Notes under the pieces: model-generated
What the model was told of the DNA's origin: nothing
What the model saw: only the letters and a program-made list of their open reading frames with translations
Database searches by the model: none
From: Thermococcus sp.
Lineage (GTDB): Archaea; Methanobacteriota_B; Thermococci; Thermococcales; Thermococcaceae
Assembly (NCBI GenBank): GCA_021160985.1
Contig: JAGHBN010000159.1
Location: 1-43,130, forward strand
DNA length: 43,130 bases
Direction: 5' to 3'
Part shown: piece after piece, positions 40,421-43,130 of the stretch
Layout: each line of letters begins with the position of its first letter
Numbering within the stretch: the first letter of the stretch is position 1
Position numbers and translations under genes: made by a program

Positions 40421-41068
40421 ATGGCCAAGCCGCTCACCGAACGCTTTTTCATCCCGAAGGAGCCCAAGGTCATGGGCAGGTGGAGCGTTGAGGACGTCGT
40501 CGTTAACGACCCGTCTCTCAGGCCCTACATAAACCTCGAACCGAGACTCCTTCCTCACACCCACGGAAGGCACGCCAAGAAGGCCTTTGGTAAGGCCCAG
40601 GTCCACATCGTTGAGAGGCTCATCAACAAGGTCATGCGCAGCGGTGCCAGCAGCCACAAGGTCGGCGGCCACTTCATGAGGCGCGAACACCGCTCACTCA
40701 TGAGCAAGAAGATGAAGGCCTACGAGGTCGTCAAGGAGGCCTTCATGATTATCGAGCGCAGAACCAAGCAGAACCCGATTCAGGTCCTCGTCAGGGCCAT
40801 CGAAAACTCCGCCCCGAGGGAGGACACGACAACCATCGCCTTCGGTGGAATCCGCTACCACATGGCAGTTGACGTTTCCCCGCTCAGGAGGCTCGACATT
40901 GCCCTCAAGAACATCGCCCTCGGCGCTTCAGTCAAGTGCTACAGGAACAAGACCAGCTACGCCCAGGCCCTCGCCGAGGAAATAATCGCTGCCGCCAACA
41001 AGGACCCGAAGAGCTTCGCCTACAGCAAGAAGGAAGAGATCGAGAGGATTGCCCAGTCCTCACGCTGA
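40421..41068 (+). CDS. rps7: Ribosomal protein S7 (uS7)
   Basis: Small-subunit head assembly protein of 215 residues. The archaeal N-terminal extension is followed by the S7 core: HIVERLINKVMRSG, KMKAYEVVKEAFMIIERR, NPIQVLVRAIENSAPRED, and GGIRYHMAVDVSPLRRLDIAL. Last clear gene of the rpoH-S7 operon. The elongation factor genes that follow S7 in many other prokaryotes are not here. Confidence 0.98.
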   Translation: MAKPLTERFFIPKEPKVMGRWSVEDVVVNDPSLRPYINLEPRLLPHTHGRHAKKAFGKAQVHIVERLINKVMRSGASSHKVGGHFMRREHRSLMSKKMKAYEVVKEAFMIIERRTKQNPIQVLVRAIENSAPREDTTTIAFGGIRYHMAVDVSPLRRLDIALKNIALGASVKCYRNKTSYAQALAEEIIAAANKDPKSFAYSKKEEIERIAQSSR

Positions 41069-41080
41069 GGGCTGGAGGCG

Positions 41081-41101
41081 TTCTCTTACCTTTCTGCTTT
41101 T
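41081..41101 (+). terminator. T-rich possible terminator after rps7
   Basis: Several T-runs occur shortly after the S7 stop, ahead of the pseudogene patch. This is composition only. Confidence 0.35.
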
Positions 41102-41139
41102 CTGACCTCATTAATAATCGGCAAGGTTTTTGGGCTCGA

Positions 41140-41351
41140 ATGAGAGTTCTTTTCTGGTGGTTGAGTTGGGGAAGCGAAAATTTCAGGCCCCTGACTTTGG
41201 AGATGAAGTGGTTCTTGTCCCGATCGAAGATGGCGTATAGTTGCGTGGAATTCTAAAGCTCGACAAGTCTGCTAAGGAGATCATGCAGGAAATTCGCGAG
41301 AAAGAAAAGGAGTTTGAAGAACGCAAACTCCGCCGTCTTGGACTGCTCTGA
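41140..41351 (+). pseudogene. Decayed short gene, antitoxin-like
   Basis: The remains of a protein of about 65 residues. From 41157 one frame reads VVELGKRKFQAPDFGDEV, then VLVPIEDGV, hits TAG at 41238-41240, and continues in the same frame as LRGILKLDKSAKEIMQEIREKE and then FEERKLRRLGLL to a TGA at 41349-41351. The only good start, ATG at 41140, is in another frame; removing two T's of the TTTT run near 41147-41151 would join it as MRVLLVVELG. So at least one frameshift and one nonsense change are present. Strand-rich first half and charged helical tail resemble small antitoxins, but I cannot name a family. Confidence 0.6.
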
Positions 41352-41371
41352 GCTTTTCTCCAGATATTATA

Positions 41372-41387
41372 CCCTTCGGGAGAAGGG
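41372..41387 (+). promoter_or_regulatory. Hairpin covering the ribosome binding site of the 127-aa gene
   Basis: Perfect 6-bp arms CCCTTC and GAAGGG around GGGA end 2 nt before the ATG at 41390 and contain the only purine-rich ribosome binding site. It may limit translation or simply be chance. Confidence 0.35.
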
Positions 41388-41389
41388 AA

Positions 41390-41773
41390 ATGGGAACATT
41401 AGCTTTTATAGGGGGTACTATTTTGTTTATATCAAGTTTTATAGGATTACTTGAACCCACTAAATGGTTCAAACACCCTGAATTTGGCAAATTGGGAGTT
41501 ATTGACCAAATGAAAGAATCAGCAATCATCTTGATTGGAATTGTAGCAGGCAATATTATTTTGTTCTTTGATCCCGAGTGGTATGCTGAAGTACCAATCT
41601 GGATGTTAGCCCTCTCTTCACTAGCATTCACGTTTGCTTTGGTGTCTTTAGGAATAAACTACCGCCGCCTCAAACGCTTCGAGCAGGAGGAGATGCTCGA
41701 AAGGCTCGCCGAGAAGATGGGCGAGAAGCTCGGCGAGTCAATGGCCAAGGGCATAAAGGCGAAGGAGTCTTAA
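41390..41773 (+). CDS. Small membrane protein with compositional switch (127 aa)
   Basis: A protein I do not recognise, with three predicted membrane helices (about residues 2-22, 44-61 and 68-89) and a charged amphipathic tail (RRLKRFEQEEMLERLAEKMG and on). The first 90 codons are AT-rich, with codons such as ATA, TTA and ATT that the neighbours avoid. From about 41655 the base composition turns GC-rich like the host. This suggests an acquired gene whose end was formed from, or replaced by, resident DNA. It sits between two decayed short genes. Confidence 0.55.
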   Translation: MGTLAFIGGTILFISSFIGLLEPTKWFKHPEFGKLGVIDQMKESAIILIGIVAGNIILFFDPEWYAEVPIWMLALSSLAFTFALVSLGINYRRLKRFEQEEMLERLAEKMGEKLGESMAKGIKAKES

Positions 41774-41810
41774 TCCCCATGTTTTTAATTCCCCTCTCCC
41801 ATTTCTTACA

Positions 41811-41962
41811 ATGAAGCCTGAAAAACGCCGACGTCCTGAGGAAAATACGAAGAAAAGGCTGACTAAGTACTATGGAGTATTCAAAGGCGAAATCTGGGCA
41901 CGGAAGAGATTGACAAGTTGATTGAGAAAGAGACGGAAGAACTTTTGCGAAAAGAGCTGTGA
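41811..41962 (+). pseudogene. Decayed short gene, antitoxin-like
   Basis: ATG 41811 opens MKPEKRRRPEENTKKRLT, then KYYGVFKGEI, and runs into a stop at 41919-41921. The neighbouring frame continues as LGTEEIDKLIEKETEELLRKEL to TGA at 41960-41962. A 1-nt indel near 41895 (between GGCGAAAT and CTGGGC) joins them. A short basic head plus a helix ending in EELLRKEL is typical of small VapB/RelB-like antitoxins, but no toxin gene is next to it. A TATA-like TTTTTAATT lies about 25-30 bp upstream. Confidence 0.55.
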
Positions 41963-41973
41963 GGCGTTTCAGC

Positions 41974-43092
41974 TTAAACCAAACTCTTCCCCACCATGTT
42001 CCCCGGTTTCTCAACTCCGAAGAACCTAAGCACAGTCGGTGCTATGTCCATCAGGCTCGGCTCTTCGAGTTCAACGTTCTCAAAGCCCCAGAGAATCAGC
42101 GGAACCTCTATCACCGGTTCGTTCATCGAGCCGTGCATTCCCCTGACCCAGTGGCTCACGCCTTTTATCCCCTTGCACATCCTATGGGAGCAGAACCAGT
42201 AGCCAGGCTTCGCCGAGACAATCAGCTCACCGCTGTTCGAGCTGTTTAGGTGTTCCAGCTCGTCCCGGAAGAAGACCGCCCCAACGCCAGGTGCCTTTCT
42301 GAGGACTTCAAATGCTTCCTCAGCCTCGTTCGGGTTTCTCAGGTAGACGTGAACGCCCCCGCCGGAGGAAATGCGGAGCGTCTCTATGCCGTGCTTTCTG
42401 AGGTATGCCTTCAGGTTGACCCATGTGTGGACTTCCTCCTGCCCGTGGTCGGCGAAGATTACGAAGGCGTACTCGTCTTTAAGACGCTCCCAGAGGGTTC
42501 TAACAGCGGTATCAACTGTCTCAACGGCCTTGAGCGCGTCCTCACTCAGGGGCCCGTAGTCATGCCCCATGCCGTCAATTGAGGCGAAGTGGACGAGGAG
42601 CAAGTCCGGCTTGCATTCCTCGTGGAGGTAGAGGGCCGAGTTGAGAACCCACACATCTTTTCTCCAGTCGCGCCCGTGTCGCCTGTACATCTTGTCGCTC
42701 GCGAAGAAGGGCGGGAATATCCTAACGTCCGTCCCGCTGAAGGGGGGCATGGTGTAGCCTGAAACACTTGCCGTTCTAACACCGCGCCCCCGGAGTATGT
42801 CAACGATTGTCGGGGCCTTGATGACCCTGTGGGGGTTGAAGGCCACCTCATAATCGTAGAAGTTCACCTTCCTATCGGTTAGCCTGTCGTAGTAGCCGTT
42901 CTCGACGACGCCGTGGTTCTTGGGCCAGACCCCCGTCATAACGCTCGTATGGACTAAATCCGTCAGCGTTGGGAAGATTGAATCCACTACCGCGAAGCTT
43001 CCAGTCTCAGCTAACTCGCTCAGGAACGGCATGCGCTCCAGATTGTAAACGCCGTTCCCGTCGAGGCTTATGAGGGCGAGCTTCTTTCTCAT
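41974..43092 (-). CDS. Alkaline phosphatase-superfamily phosphodiesterase (type I PDE/nucleotide pyrophosphatase-like)
   Basis: A two-metal hydrolase of 372 residues without signal peptide, so probably cytosolic. Metal-binding and nucleophile segments are in family order: LISLDGNG (Asp), FPTLTDLVHTSVMTG (nucleophile Thr), ASIDGMGHDYGP (Asp and His), FADHGQEEVH (Asp-His) and SHWVRGMHGSM (His). The last block DIAPTVLRFFGVEKP is typical of the superfamily. The substrate is not known; nucleotides or phosphodiesters are likely. The ATG at 43092 is chosen because GGTGAT lies 4 nt upstream; earlier in-frame ATGs at 43098 and 43122 overlap or precede that site. Confidence 0.85.
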   Translation of the reverse strand: MRKKLALISLDGNGVYNLERMPFLSELAETGSFAVVDSIFPTLTDLVHTSVMTGVWPKNHGVVENGYYDRLTDRKVNFYDYEVAFNPHRVIKAPTIVDILRGRGVRTASVSGYTMPPFSGTDVRIFPPFFASDKMYRRHGRDWRKDVWVLNSALYLHEECKPDLLLVHFASIDGMGHDYGPLSEDALKAVETVDTAVRTLWERLKDEYAFVIFADHGQEEVHTWVNLKAYLRKHGIETLRISSGGGVHVYLRNPNEAEEAFEVLRKAPGVGAVFFRDELEHLNSSNSGELIVSAKPGYWFCSHRMCKGIKGVSHWVRGMHGSMNEPVIEVPLILWGFENVELEEPSLMDIAPTVLRFFGVEKPGNMVGKSLV

Positions 43093-43130
43093 TTCCATCA
43101 CCGGTGTCAGCCTGACGTGCACTCTTCACC

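Noticed and set aside
41238..41240. TAG read as an amino acid (recoding) in the antitoxin-like gene
   Set aside because: The same gene also has a frame change at its start, and this lineage is not known to use pyrrolysine. Decay is simpler.

Overview
The window is chromosomal DNA of a hyperthermophilic archaeon of the order Thermococcales, most likely Thermococcus. The signs are an undivided Rpo2 (rpoB) with a split Rpo1 (rpoA1/rpoA2), an archaeal ThrRS with its own editing domain, a TBP-interacting protein of the TIP26 type, Hjc resolvase, the exosome protein Csl4, and GGTGGT/GGAGGTG ribosome binding sites. AT-rich TATA boxes recur about 33-40 bp (or about 45-57 bp) before start codons. Genes are tightly packed, many coupled by ATGA overlaps, and several convergent pairs share stop codon bases. 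I cannot name the species.

Left part (1-9.6 kb). The window opens in the 3' end of a dihydropteroate synthase-like gene. A leftward operon follows: SppA protease, an unknown protein, an AI-2E-type transporter. Next come a sugar isomerase-like gene and a leftward information-processing operon (Csl4, DUF2067, RNA polymerase subunit L, a small RNase III-domain protein). Threonyl-tRNA synthetase, the TBP inhibitor TIP26, and a gamma-carbonic anhydrase/cis-prenyltransferase pair complete this part.

Middle part (9.6-30.4 kb). This holds Hjc with a secreted membrane-anchored protein, an M42 (TET) aminopeptidase, an operon of archaemetzincin, a CYTH protein and a helical-repeat protein, and TrkH translationally coupled to an ECF-type ABC ATPase. 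Methionine aminopeptidase, tRNA-Ser(CGA) and a four-CBS protein with an HPF-like tail follow. Then come an envelope-type operon (UppP-like phosphatase, sugar-1-phosphate nucleotidylyltransferase/acyltransferase, DUF835 membrane protein), a metallo-beta-lactamase-fold enzyme, the GTPase NOG1, a zinc-ribbon membrane protein and ribosomal protein S8e. CTP synthase sits between two membrane proteins, one of them broken by a 1-nt frameshift. DUF357 and UPF0212 genes end this part.

Right part (30.4-43.1 kb). A hairpin-rich non-coding island of about 750 bp lies beside tRNA-Pro(TGG), with direct repeats at its edges. It is followed by a long leader with several possible promoters and the classic operon rpoH-rpoB-rpoA1-rpoA2-L30e-nusA-S12-S7. 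Behind the operon lies a decayed patch: two broken short genes that look like antitoxins, flanking an AT-rich small membrane protein with a GC-rich tail. The window ends with a type I phosphodiesterase/alkaline phosphatase-superfamily gene.

Most of the window is housekeeping. The parts that deserve a second look are the RNase III-domain protein, the TrkH-ABC ATPase pair, the CBS-HPF fusion, the frameshifted membrane gene, the tRNA-Pro island and the pseudogene patch after S7. I see no CRISPR array, intein, prophage or complete insertion sequence.
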